Source: Ruminococcus sp.
GTDB lineage: Bacteria; Bacillota; Clostridia; Oscillospirales; Ruminococcaceae
Assembly (NCBI GenBank): GCA_020861185.1
Contig: JAJBSV010000009.1
Span: 141,077 to 205,076, forward strand
Reading direction: 5' to 3'
DNA length: 64,000 bases
Under the pieces are notes generated by a model. That model did not search any database. It was not told the DNA's origin and saw only the letters and a program-made list of their open reading frames with translations. The translations under genes and the position numbers were made by a program. Below, piece by piece: positions 25,013 through 33,208 of the stretch. The stretch's first letter is position 1, and each line of letters begins with the position of its first letter.

Positions 25013-25041
25013 TTGACGATTCGGGAAAATACTACTATAAT
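25013..25041 (+). promoter_or_regulatory. Promoter of the acyl-ACP thioesterase gene
   Basis: TTGACG (25013-25018), 17-bp spacer, TATAAT (25036-25041), 30 bp before the start codon. Confidence 0.88.
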
Positions 25042-25071
25042 AGAATAAACAACTATTTTGGAGGGGTTACT

Positions 25072-25776
25072 ATGTATCGGATGAAGGGCGAAATCCGTTT
25101 CAGCGAAACGGACGAGCAGGGGCGGCTCAAGCTCGGAAGCCTCATCAACTATATGCAGGACTGCGTTATGCTTCACTCGGAATCGTTGGGAGTCGGGCTT
25201 GACTATCTCATAAAAAATCACCGTGCATGGCTTCTTTCGAGCTGGCAGGTGATTCTTGAGAGATGCCCGAGGCTCTATGACGAGATAACAATCGAGACAA
25301 GACCTTATGAATTCGCGAACTGCTACGGACACAGAAACTTTATCATAACGAATCAGAGCGGCGAGTTGCTTGTGAAGGCAAATTCCATCTGGGTTTACGT
25401 CAACACCGAGTCGATGAGACCGGTGAGACCGTCGGAAGAAGAAAAAGCCGCCTACGGCTTGGACGAAAAGCTTGAGATGGATTATGCTCCGAGAAAGCTC
25501 TCCCTCCCCGATGGGATGACCGATTTGCCGCCGATTCCCGTCAGAGCTGACGACATCGACGTTTATCATCACGTCAACAACGCAAGATATATAGAGCTTG
25601 CTTTGGGTCAGCTCCCTGAAATCGGGAACATAAAAGAGCTCAGAGCAGAATATAAGCGTCAGGCGCACCTCGGTGACACTATTTATCCGAAGATTGCGAC
25701 TGTTGACGGCAGTTACTTTGTCGATTCGGCTGATGCGGACGGGAAAACGTATACTTCCGTGCAGGTTATTTCGTGA
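25072..25776 (+). CDS. Acyl-ACP thioesterase (FatA-type)
   Basis: Hydrolyses acyl-ACP to release free fatty acids. The 234-residue protein has two hot-dog halves: the first with RFSETDEQGRLKLGSLINYM, and the second with the family's DIDVYHHVNNARYIE motif, whose Asn/His are catalytic in homologues. GGAGGGG precedes the ATG at 25072; a longer frame upstream runs through the promoter and is rejected. It is a monocistronic gene bounded by a promoter and a terminator. Such enzymes are typical of gut Clostridia. Confidence 0.9.
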   Translation: MYRMKGEIRFSETDEQGRLKLGSLINYMQDCVMLHSESLGVGLDYLIKNHRAWLLSSWQVILERCPRLYDEITIETRPYEFANCYGHRNFIITNQSGELLVKANSIWVYVNTESMRPVRPSEEEKAAYGLDEKLEMDYAPRKLSLPDGMTDLPPIPVRADDIDVYHHVNNARYIELALGQLPEIGNIKELRAEYKRQAHLGDTIYPKIATVDGSYFVDSADADGKTYTSVQVIS

Positions 25777-25785
25777 TTTGTGTGC

Positions 25786-25822
25786 AAAAAAGAGCCCCCA
25801 CACGGCGTGGGAGCTCTTTTTT
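25786..25822. terminator. Bidirectional terminator
   Basis: A symmetric hairpin (GAGCCCCCAC with GTGGGAGCTC around ACGGC) flanked by A6 and T6, between the convergent thioesterase and ferredoxin genes. It can serve both. Confidence 0.9.
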
Positions 25823-25831
25823 AAGTACTGA

Positions 25832-26002
25832 TTATTCCTCTACGGGTGCGCCTACGGGGCATACTGCCTGGCAGTTGCCGCAGGAGATGCAGGTATCGGG
25901 ATCGATAACATAGGTCTCGTCGCCCTCGGTGATAGCCTCAACGGGGCACTCTGCTGCGCAAGCACCGCACTTAACACACTCTTCAGTGATTCTGTAAGCC
26001 AT
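25832..26002 (-). CDS. Ferredoxin, 2[4Fe-4S]
   Basis: A 56-residue clostridial ferredoxin, a low-potential electron carrier. Both cluster motifs are complete: CVKCGACAAECP and CISCGNCQAVCP. The start at 26002 (MAYRIT) has AAGGAGG at good spacing; in-frame upstream codons are not part of the protein. It shares its terminator with the thioesterase gene. A minus-strand -10-like TATTAT lies about 80 bp upstream. Confidence 0.95.
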   Translation of the reverse strand: MAYRITEECVKCGACAAECPVEAITEGDETYVIDPDTCISCGNCQAVCPVGAPVEE

Positions 26003-26141
26003 TGTAGTTTCCTCCTTGATAATTTTTTGGAAGTGACCGAGTGCCGACATCGACACTGCCCATCGACACCGCTCATACATATATAATAGCACATTTTCAG
26101 AAAAATACAAGATTAAATTTTGTCAGTTTGGCGATTTCGAG

Positions 26142-26170
26142 TTGAAAATATGAATTTTATATGCTACAAT
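26142..26170 (+). promoter_or_regulatory. Promoter of the rodA-like/galK/trmB operon
   Basis: TTGAAA (26142-26147), 17-bp spacer, TACAAT (26165-26170). Confidence 0.65.
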
Positions 26171-26202
26171 AAGCACAGCTAAGATTGAAAGAAGGAGGTT
26201 AT

Positions 26203-27366
26203 ATGCTCAAAAATGCTCTTTCCGCAGTGTTAAGATATCTGCGAAGGCTCGACAAGCTGTTACTTCTGTTGGTTCTTGCATGCTGTTCGCTCGGGATACT
26301 TCTTCTTTATTCGCTCATGGTGAACAGTGAGACACAGACAATCACCAATGCCACCATAAGCTCGTCGACCGTAAAAACTCAATTTTTCGCCGCATTGCTC
26401 GGCATAATCATATCGCTGTTTTTGGCGGCACTCGACTACAGAAAATTCTCAAAGCTCTGGTTTATATATCTGCCCATAACAATCGGGCTGACGCTTCTTA
26501 CGTTCACGAGCCTTGGCACATCGGGGCTCGAGGGCTCTGACGACCAGGCGTGGATAATGATTGGCTCGTTCAGCCTGCAACCGTCGGAATTCTTAAAAAT
26601 CGCATTCATCCTTTCGCTGTCCTATCATTGCTACAAGACAAAGGACTTCTTCAATAACCCCTTAAATATCCTTGCCCTCTGTGCTCATGCCGCAATCCCG
26701 ATTGCGCTCATCATGCTACAGGGCGACGACGGCACTGCCATCGTTTTCGTTGTGATATTTTTGGCGATTGTATTCGCCGCCGGAATTTCGTGGAAGTATA
26801 TCCTGGGGGCGTGTGTTGCCACGCCGATTGTGTTCTATTTACTCTGGAACTTCTATCTGCAATCGGTACATAAGAACCGAATACTTGCAATCATCAATCC
26901 GGCGGAATACGCGACCGAGGACTCGCTCTATCAGGTCAACAAGTCGCTCATCGCCATCGGCTCGGGGCAGTTGACGGGAAAGGGACTCTTCGGCGGGGAT
27001 TATTCCTATGTTCCCGTCTGCCACAGCGACTTTATCTTCTCCTATGCCGGACAGACGCTCGGCTATATCGGGTGCCTCACGATAGTGATTCTTCTTGGGC
27101 TCGTGTGCTTCAGAATTCTCGGGAACGGTCTCAGGGCTTCCGATACTCTCGGCAGGTGCATCTGCATGGGCGTCTTTGCCTATTTGTTCGTACACTGCGT
27201 TCTGAACATCGGCATGTGCGTCGGGGTTACGCCGGTTATCGGGATTCCCCTGCCATTCTTCTCTGCGGGAGGCTCGTCGATGCTCTCAATCACCGTCGCA
27301 ATGGGGCTCGTGATGAGCGTCCACTTCCACAGCTCTAAATATGATACTCTATTTAAAAAGAAATAA
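26203..27366 (+). CDS. rodA: FtsW/RodA/SpoVE-family peptidoglycan polymerase
   Basis: A SEDS-family integral membrane glycosyltransferase that polymerises lipid II into glycan strands. The 387-residue protein has about ten membrane helices and family signatures: GSFSLQPSEFLKIAF, the TGKGLFGGD loop, VPVCHSDFIFSYAGQTLGYI and PVIGIPLPFFSAGGSS. The sequence looks more RodA-like than FtsW-like, but the subtype is uncertain. AAGGAGG precedes the ATG at 26203. It is followed after 17 bp by galK, an unusual neighbour, so the shared transcription may be incidental. Confidence 0.85.
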   Translation: MLKNALSAVLRYLRRLDKLLLLLVLACCSLGILLLYSLMVNSETQTITNATISSSTVKTQFFAALLGIIISLFLAALDYRKFSKLWFIYLPITIGLTLLTFTSLGTSGLEGSDDQAWIMIGSFSLQPSEFLKIAFILSLSYHCYKTKDFFNNPLNILALCAHAAIPIALIMLQGDDGTAIVFVVIFLAIVFAAGISWKYILGACVATPIVFYLLWNFYLQSVHKNRILAIINPAEYATEDSLYQVNKSLIAIGSGQLTGKGLFGGDYSYVPVCHSDFIFSYAGQTLGYIGCLTIVILLGLVCFRILGNGLRASDTLGRCICMGVFAYLFVHCVLNIGMCVGVTPVIGIPLPFFSAGGSSMLSITVAMGLVMSVHFHSSKYDTLFKKK

Positions 27367-27383
27367 GAAACGAGGAAACAAAC

Positions 27384-28613
27384 ATGAGTAAAACTTCTTT
27401 TGAACAGCTCTACCCAACAGACGCAAAGTCACGCTTCGAACACGTCGAGAACGAATTCGAAGCACTCTTCAAGTATCCGGCGACCCGATTCTTCTCGGCT
27501 CCCGGGCGTACGGAGATTTGCGGAAACCACACCGACCACAATCGTGGGCGTGTCGTTGCGGCGGCGGTGAACCTTGACGTTATGGCGGCTGTCAAGCCTC
27601 AGACCGACGGGGTTATCACAATCAAGTCGGAGGGCTTCCCCATCGACACCGTTGACACCCGCAACCTTGACGTTCACGAAAGCGAGAAGAACACTTCGGC
27701 TTCGCTTATCCGCGGCGTCTGCATGGGTCTTAAGAACCGCGGCTACAAAATCGGCGGCTTCACTGCTTATACCCAGTCGAACGTTCTGAAGGGCTCTGGG
27801 CTTTCGTCGTCGGCGGCTTTCGAGGTGCTTATCGTAACTATTCTCAGTCACCTTTATAACGACGGCTCAGTTTCGGACATCGAGGCGGCACAGATTGCGC
27901 AGTATGCTGAGAACGTCTACTTCGGCAAACCCTCGGGGCTTATGGACCAGATGGCATCGTCGGTCGGCGGAGTTGTGGGAATCGACTTTGAGGATCTCGA
28001 GAATCCCGTTGTCAAGGCGCTTTCACTCGACCTTAGCAAGTACGGCTACAGCATCTGCATAGTTGACACCAAGGGCAACCATGCTCACATGACCCCCGAA
28101 TATGCCGCAGTTCCGGCTGAGATGAAGGCTGTTGCGGGAATGCTCGGCAAGGAAGTCTTAAGAGAGCTCACAAGAGACGACGTTATAAACAATCTCCCGA
28201 AGCTCAGAGAAATTCTGGGCGACAGAGCCGTGCTTCGTTCGCTCCACTTCTTCGACGAGAACGAGAGAGTGGATGAGCTCGTCAAGGCTCTTGAAGAGGG
28301 CGACTTCAACAAGTTCCTTGAGGTTATAAAGGCTTCCGGAAACAGCTCCTATAAGTACCTCCAGAATGTATACGCTTCCTCAGTTCCGACCGAGCAGGGC
28401 GTTTCCTTGGGGCTTTACATGAGCGAAAGGCTTCTTTCCGGCAACGGCGCCACCAGAGTCCACGGCGGAGGCTTTGCCGGAACGATTCAGGCGTTTGTGC
28501 CGGACGACATGCTCGAAAACTACAAAGCCGGCATGGAGAAGATTTTCGGCGAAGGAAGCTGTTATGCTCTTAAAATCCGTCCCGTCGGCGGAACCGAGGT
28601 ATTGTTTGGATGA
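27384..28613 (+). CDS. galK: Galactokinase
   Basis: Phosphorylates galactose to galactose-1-phosphate (Leloir pathway). The 409-residue GHMP kinase shows the galactokinase signature APGRTEICGNHTDHNRGRV, the ATP-binding loop KGSGLSSSAAFEVL, the catalytic-region GLMDQMASSVGG and the C-terminal RVHGGGFAGTIQAF. The AACGAGGAAA site precedes its ATG. No galT or galE lies in the window. With the GH53 galactanase and araD nearby it fits use of galactose from pectic galactan. Confidence 0.94.
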   Translation: MSKTSFEQLYPTDAKSRFEHVENEFEALFKYPATRFFSAPGRTEICGNHTDHNRGRVVAAAVNLDVMAAVKPQTDGVITIKSEGFPIDTVDTRNLDVHESEKNTSASLIRGVCMGLKNRGYKIGGFTAYTQSNVLKGSGLSSSAAFEVLIVTILSHLYNDGSVSDIEAAQIAQYAENVYFGKPSGLMDQMASSVGGVVGIDFEDLENPVVKALSLDLSKYGYSICIVDTKGNHAHMTPEYAAVPAEMKAVAGMLGKEVLRELTRDDVINNLPKLREILGDRAVLRSLHFFDENERVDELVKALEEGDFNKFLEVIKASGNSSYKYLQNVYASSVPTEQGVSLGLYMSERLLSGNGATRVHGGGFAGTIQAFVPDDMLENYKAGMEKIFGEGSCYALKIRPVGGTEVLFG

Positions 28614-29300
28614 GAATGAGAAAAAAGGCACATCTTGAGGAAAGGCTCGAGAAGTGCATCGAAACCGGCAAGCTCATCATCCTCAACTGTGAGGACAGGA
28701 ACTTTGTAACCTCTGTTGAGAAGAAAGAGTATCTCGACCTCCCCCGCCCTTTTCGGGAACGACAACCCTATCATCATGGAAATCGGTTGCGGCAAGGGGC
28801 AGTTCGCAAGGGAGTTCGCCAAGCGTGAGCCGGGACTCAATATCTTAGCGATAGAGAAGACCTCGAACGTCATCGTCGAAGCGGCTGAGAAGGCTATTGC
28901 GGAGGATATCCCGAACCTGATTCTCCTTCGGGCTGATGCGAACTATCTTGAGAAGTTCATCCCCGATAACAGCATTTCGGGGCTGTATCTCAATTTCAGC
29001 TGTCCGTATCCCAAGAAGAGCTATGCCGTTCATCGGCTTACGCACCGAAACTTCCTTAAGATTTACGACAAGCTTCTCAAATCCGATGCGGGAATCTTCC
29101 AGAAAACCGACAACAGAGAGTTTTTCGAGTTTTCGATTCAGGAGTTCTCGGAATACGGGTTCGTTCTTCGGAACGTGAGCCTCGATTTACACCACAGTGA
29201 CTTCGAGGGGAACATCGTAACCGAGTATGAGCAGAGATTCTCGGAGATGGGGCTTCCCATCTATCGGCTCGAGGCTTGGAAGCGTCAGGGACTTGTATAG
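28610..29300 (+). pseudogene. trmB: tRNA (guanine-N7)-methyltransferase TrmB, interrupted by a +1 frameshift
   Basis: TrmB makes m7G46 in tRNA. The reading frame opens at ATG 28610 (overlapping the galK stop) with MRMRKKAHLEERLEKC through EKKEYLDLP, then must shift at the CCCCC run 28741-28745 to continue with ALFGNDNPIIMEIGCGKGQF, the SAM-binding motif. Removing one C restores a continuous protein of about 229 residues. The rest is intact (LRADANYLEKF, HRLTHRNFL). It may be a true mutation, a sequencing indel or, less likely, recoding. Confidence 0.88.
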
Positions 29301-29319
29301 AAGTTTTGTCTGGATTTCC

Positions 29320-29348
29320 TTGACAAGTTCCCCGCGATAGTGTATATT
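29320..29348 (+). promoter_or_regulatory. Promoter of the tctCBA operon
   Basis: TTGACA (29320-29325), 17-bp spacer, TATATT (29343-29348). The whole 29-bp element is nearly identical to the promoter at 32720-32748 on the other strand. Confidence 0.85.
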
Positions 29349-29425
29349 TATATGTAGAAATATTGTCCATGATATGGGCATATTGTAATTTCAAAAACAA
29401 AAAAATCACCCATGGAGGAAAGACA

Positions 29426-30379
29426 ATGAAGAAATTTATCTCACTGCTCTTAGTGGCAGTAATGCTCCTTAGCCTTGTCGGCTGCGGAAGCACATCGACA
29501 GGCGAGTATCCCGACGGGGATATCGAAATCATCATCCCCTATAAGGTCGGCGGAACGACTGACCTCGCGGTAAGAGGCGTTCTTGACGCTATCCCCGAGG
29601 ATGTTCTGAGCGTTGACATCACCGTCACCAACACGGTCGGCGGCTCGGGTCTTATCGGTACTGAGGAGTTCATGCAGGCTGACGCTGACGGCTACACCCT
29701 GGGACTTCTCAACTGTGACCTCGTTCTCAACTACGTCACCGGCGCCACCGAAATCAACCCGATGGAGGACATGATTGCCCTCGGATGCGTTGAGCAGGAC
29801 CCCTATTTCCTCCTTGCCGCTCAGAATGACAAGTTCTCAACCTTTGCCGAGTTCATCTCATATGCAGAGGCTAATCCCGGCGAGCTCGTCGTAGGCGTTA
29901 CCGGTGTCGGAACCATTCCGAACCTTCTCGGCACAATTCTTACAACCGCAGGTCTTGACGTTCTCGTAGTTCCCTATGATTCTGCTCCCGACGCTATCGC
30001 CGCAGTATTGGCGGGCGAAGCCGACATCTGCATCTCGGCTATGGCATCAGCCGCAGGTAACCTCGAGTCTGGCGACCTCATCGCTATCGCCGCCACCTCT
30101 TCGGCACGCTCCGAGACCTTGCCTGACGTTCCCACAATGGCAGAGGTTGACAACAGATTCGCGGATGTAAACCTCCTGAGCTGGATTATGATTGCCGTTC
30201 CTGCGGGAACCGACGACGAAATCGTCGATTTCTGGAAGTCGGCTATTGCGGACGCTGTCGCTTCCGACGACTATGCGGAAACAAGAGAGAGCTTCTACTT
30301 CGAGTCTATCACTCTTACCGCCGATGACCTTGACGACTTTGTAAACGAACAGGCTGATTACTACAAGACATTAACCTGA
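29426..30379 (+). CDS. tctC: Tripartite tricarboxylate transporter substrate-binding lipoprotein (TctC/Bug)
   Basis: A 317-residue lipoprotein (signal peptide with lipobox LVGC) of the Bug family: IEIIIPYKVGGTTDLAVRG near the N-terminus, VVPYDSAPDAIAAVLAGEAD centrally and AVPAGTDDEIVDFWKSAI toward the end. It captures a carboxylate outside the cell and delivers it to the TctAB membrane unit encoded next. The start at 29426 has GGAGG upstream. Lipid anchoring fits a Gram-positive host. The actual substrate (citrate or another acid) cannot be read from the sequence. Confidence 0.9.
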   Translation: MKKFISLLLVAVMLLSLVGCGSTSTGEYPDGDIEIIIPYKVGGTTDLAVRGVLDAIPEDVLSVDITVTNTVGGSGLIGTEEFMQADADGYTLGLLNCDLVLNYVTGATEINPMEDMIALGCVEQDPYFLLAAQNDKFSTFAEFISYAEANPGELVVGVTGVGTIPNLLGTILTTAGLDVLVVPYDSAPDAIAAVLAGEADICISAMASAAGNLESGDLIAIAATSSARSETLPDVPTMAEVDNRFADVNLLSWIMIAVPAGTDDEIVDFWKSAIADAVASDDYAETRESFYFESITLTADDLDDFVNEQADYYKTLT

Positions 30380-30380
30380 T

Positions 30381-30896
30381 ATGAAAAAGTATGATATCGG
30401 TGTCTCGATAGTTCTGATTTTAATTTCGATATATATGATGGTGACCGCCTCGGGTTATAACGAGGCGGTCAGCGGCACAGCTATGGGTCCCGGAGTGTGG
30501 GTTATCATCCTGTGTGTCATCATGATAATTCTCTCGGCGATTCTTCTTTTGCGTGCCCTGTTCGGGGACAAGCTGAAAAGCATGATGCAAAAGAAGTCAG
30601 AAGCCGCCGAAGCTGAACTGGCTGAGGAAGCTCCCGCTGAAAAAATCTTCGACTTCAAATCCCCCGGCATGAAGAGGCTTTATGTGGCATTGGGAGTGCT
30701 GGCGGTATTTGTCCTGCTTCTTGAGCTCTTTGGGTTCTACATCGCTGTGGCGTTTTTACTGCCGGCGATAATGGCTATCTTCGGAGAGAGAAGATGGTGG
30801 ATGATGCTTGCAGTCACCGCAGGGTCTCTCCTGTTCATATATCTCGTATTCGTATTATTCCTTAGCATCCGCCTGCCGCAAGGCATCATCTTCTGA
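30381..30896 (+). CDS. tctB: TctB-family small membrane subunit
   Basis: A 171-residue protein with four predicted membrane helices (about 7-25, 40-62, 105-125 and 130-165) and a charged cytoplasmic loop rich in Glu/Ala (about 72-95). Length and topology match the TctB subunit of tripartite tricarboxylate transporters. It starts 2 bp after tctC and is followed by tctA. TctB sequences are poorly conserved, so the call rests on topology and position. Confidence 0.85.
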   Translation: MKKYDIGVSIVLILISIYMMVTASGYNEAVSGTAMGPGVWVIILCVIMIILSAILLLRALFGDKLKSMMQKKSEAAEAELAEEAPAEKIFDFKSPGMKRLYVALGVLAVFVLLLELFGFYIAVAFLLPAIMAIFGERRWWMMLAVTAGSLLFIYLVFVLFLSIRLPQGIIF

Positions 30897-30913
30897 ACGC
30901 GTGAGGTAACAAA

Positions 30914-32419
30914 ATGCTTTCATCTTTACTAACGGCAATTTCAACCGTCTTCACGCCGTTCAATCTCCTGCTCACGTTTGTCGGAGCGTTTTTCGGAGTG
31001 TTTATAGGTGCGATGCCCGGGCTCACCTCGATTATGGGCTTGAGCCTTCTCTTGCCGCTTACTCTCACTTTTGAGGGCAACAGCGGAATCCTGATGCTTT
31101 TGGGAGTCTTCTGCGGCTCCATCTACGGCGGTTCGATAACCGCCATTCTCATTAAAACTCCCGGAACGGCGAACTCAGCCGCAACCGTCCTCGACGGCTA
31201 TCCGCTCGCTCAGAAGGGCGAGGCGGCAAAAGCTCTCGGAGTTTCGACGTTCGCTTCAACCTTCGGTGGCATATTCAGTGCGATTATGCTCCTCTGGACG
31301 GCTCCGCTTCTCTCAAAGGTTGCGCTGTCGTTCACATCTCCCGAATACTTTGCACTCGCCGTCTTCGGAATCAGCATGGTCACCTCCCTTTCGTCGAAGA
31401 ACATTCTGAAAGGGCTCATAAGTGCGGTTATAGGACTGCTCTTGGCGACCGTCGGAATGGACAGCCTGACCGGTGCGAAGAGGTTTACATTCGACTCGAC
31501 ATATCTCCTCGGCGGAATTGCGATGGTTCCGGTCCTGATCGGGCTTTACGCATTCTCGCAGGGGCTTTCGAATATCGTTGAGGGAAACAAGGTGCCCGTC
31601 AAGTCTAAAGAGAAAATCAAGCACACATTCCCCACCCCGAAGATTATCAAGAAGATTATGCCGACGGTTCTTCGGTCAAGCATTATCGGAACCGTAATCG
31701 GCGCAATTCCTGGCACCGGCGGCGACATCGCCTGCTGGACAGCCTATAACGAAACGAAGCGTTGGGACAAGCACCCGGAGGAATTCGGCACCGGCAGAGT
31801 TGAGGGCGTTGCGGCTCCCGAAGCGGCGAACAACGCCATCTCAGGCGGCGCGCTGATTCCCCTTCTGACGCTCGGCATTCCCGGAGACGCCGGAACGGCG
31901 ATCATGCTCGGAGCTCTTATGATGCAGGGAATCGTCCCCGGACCGCTCCTATTCTCGTCCGAGCAGGTGAAGGTCTATATCATCATCGTCGGGCTCTTCG
32001 TCGCGAACATCTTCATGGGGCTTATCGGCTTCAGCGGAATCAGGCTCTTTGCGAAGATTTCCGCAGTCAGCACACGGTTCCTGACCCCGATTGTGTTCGT
32101 ATTCTGCATCGTCGGGACCTATGCCCTCAATTCAAACGTCAACGATATTTTCCTGATGTTTATCGTGGGAATACTCGCATACTTCCTGCAAAAGCTTGAT
32201 TTCCCGATGCCGCCGATTGTCCTTGGGCTCATCCTCGGCAGTACGCTTGAAAAAAATCTCCAGAGAACGCTTATCTTAAGCGACGGGAACTTCTCGATTT
32301 TCCTCCAGAGACCGATTGCGCTGTGCCTCCTTATCGCCGCCTTTGCGTCGATATTTGTCCCGCCGGTTATAAGCTTCGTCAAAAAGAAAAGGGCGAAGAA
32401 AGTGGCTGTGGCGGAATAA
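30914..32419 (+). CDS. tctA: TctA-family large membrane subunit
   Basis: A 501-residue integral membrane protein with about 11-12 helices. Typical TctA segments are GAMPGLTSIMGLSLLLPLT near residue 35, FCGSIYGGSITAILIKTPGT and IGAIPGTGGDIACWTAYNE, the last matching the conserved PGxGG loop, and GIPGDAGTAIMLGALMMQGI. It is the transport channel of the tripartite system and probably ion-driven. The operon ends in a terminator 29 bp downstream. TctABC systems are less frequent in Clostridia than in Proteobacteria. Confidence 0.92.
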   Translation: MLSSLLTAISTVFTPFNLLLTFVGAFFGVFIGAMPGLTSIMGLSLLLPLTLTFEGNSGILMLLGVFCGSIYGGSITAILIKTPGTANSAATVLDGYPLAQKGEAAKALGVSTFASTFGGIFSAIMLLWTAPLLSKVALSFTSPEYFALAVFGISMVTSLSSKNILKGLISAVIGLLLATVGMDSLTGAKRFTFDSTYLLGGIAMVPVLIGLYAFSQGLSNIVEGNKVPVKSKEKIKHTFPTPKIIKKIMPTVLRSSIIGTVIGAIPGTGGDIACWTAYNETKRWDKHPEEFGTGRVEGVAAPEAANNAISGGALIPLLTLGIPGDAGTAIMLGALMMQGIVPGPLLFSSEQVKVYIIIVGLFVANIFMGLIGFSGIRLFAKISAVSTRFLTPIVFVFCIVGTYALNSNVNDIFLMFIVGILAYFLQKLDFPMPPIVLGLILGSTLEKNLQRTLILSDGNFSIFLQRPIALCLLIAAFASIFVPPVISFVKKKRAKKVAVAE

Positions 32420-32447
32420 AACCGACTATGAATATATAAAGGAGAAC

Positions 32448-32480
32448 GCCGACCGGTTTTTAGGAACTGGTCGGCTTTTG
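32448..32480 (+). terminator. Terminator of tctCBA
   Basis: GCCGACCGG pairs with CTGGTCGGC across a 12-nt loop, followed by TTTTG. Confidence 0.85.
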
Positions 32481-32518
32481 TGAAATGTGTATAAAAGTGG
32501 AGTGGCAATCGTTATGGT

Positions 32519-32629
32519 TCAAGCCGTGCGGCTCTTCGCAATGGCTTCCCGGCAGAGCCGTTTTACAAGGCTTGTTGCGAGCAGAATTGCAGTTGAAATC
32601 ACTGCGGCGGACAGAATGGTTATAATCAT
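32519..32629 (-). CDS. 36-residue single-helix membrane peptide
   Basis: An ATG at 32629 with a perfect AAAGGAGAG site opens a 36-codon ORF. Residues 1-22 (MIITILSAAVISTAILLATS and onward) form one hydrophobic helix; the tail is basic (KRLCREAIAKSRTA). A strong promoter and a leader with two identical stem-loops lie upstream. Size and shape resemble type I toxin peptides or small membrane regulators, but I recognise no family. The surrounding gap (32420-32791) holds this gene, its leader and the tct terminator. Confidence 0.6.
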   Translation of the reverse strand: MIITILSAAVISTAILLATSLVKRLCREAIAKSRTA

Positions 32630-32646
32630 TTTCGGCTCTCCTTTCG

Positions 32647-32712
32647 GTTAGCGTGAGCTAACTTGATGTTTTTACAGAAGCAGAGGCTGAATTTGTGTTA
32701 GCCTCTGCTAAC
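32647..32712 (-). promoter_or_regulatory. Structured leader with two identical 6-bp stems
   Basis: GTTAGC-tetraloop-GCTAAC occurs twice: at 32697-32712 and 32647-32662, the latter just before the ribosome site of the small peptide gene. The first also lies inside a larger alternative stem (GCAGAGGCT with AGCCTCTGC, 32680-32708). The two foldings are mutually exclusive. Confidence 0.55.
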
Positions 32713-32719
32713 TGTCTAT

Positions 32720-32748
32720 AGTATACACTATTCCGGGGAACTTGTCAA
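32720..32748 (-). promoter_or_regulatory. Promoter of the small membrane peptide gene
   Basis: TTGACA (32743-32748), 17-bp spacer, TATACT (32720-32725) on the minus strand. It differs from the tctC promoter at only a few of 29 positions. Confidence 0.85.
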
Positions 32749-32791
32749 GGGGTATTTGCGGGATTCTGAAAAAATTTTTGAGGTGCTAGCC

Positions 32792-33193
32792 TTATTCAGC
32801 TTTTTCAAAATCCTTCGGCACGCAAATCAGGTATTCATAGACGGTGAAGCTCTTGTAGCCACTACCGTCGAGCTCCTCATCGTCACGGATGATATAGCTC
32901 TTCTCGACCATGCATGGACAGATGTCTCCATACACGTCTTTCACCATGACACCAGCGATTTTTCCGTCTTTGACGATAATCGACTTTACGTCCTCGCTGT
33001 CGTCAATGGTACAACTGAAGTCATACTCGCTTTTTCTGCGCTCGTTCACAGGATGATTGACGTAAATGCCGCAACCCATTCTGAAATAATCAAGCTGTTC
33101 AGAAACTGGCAGCCCTTCGATAAGGCTTTCAAAGCCGTCGGGATAGTTGACAGTGCCGAAGCTGTCCTGGTACGTTACTAATTCTTTCATCAT
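32792..33193 (-). CDS. Hypothetical protein downstream of the GNAT gene
   Basis: A 133-residue soluble protein I do not recognise. It has an N-terminal ELVTYQDSFGTVNYPDGFES segment, an IIVKDGKIAGVMVKDVYGD hairpin-like stretch and an acidic C-terminus. AAGGAG precedes two tandem ATGs (33193, 33190); a GTG further up is less likely. It begins 15 bp after the GNAT stop and so belongs to the toxN-GNAT transcript. No signal peptide or membrane helix. Confidence 0.7.
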   Translation of the reverse strand: MMKELVTYQDSFGTVNYPDGFESLIEGLPVSEQLDYFRMGCGIYVNHPVNERRKSEYDFSCTIDDSEDVKSIIVKDGKIAGVMVKDVYGDICPCMVEKSYIIRDDEELDGSGYKSFTVYEYLICVPKDFEKAE

Positions 33194-33208
33194 GTTCACT
33201 CCTTACGT

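Noticed and set aside
24955-25803. 282-codon minus-strand frame opposite the acyl-ACP thioesterase gene
   Set aside because: It is the antisense shadow of a clear gene with its own promoter and terminator, and shows no domain.
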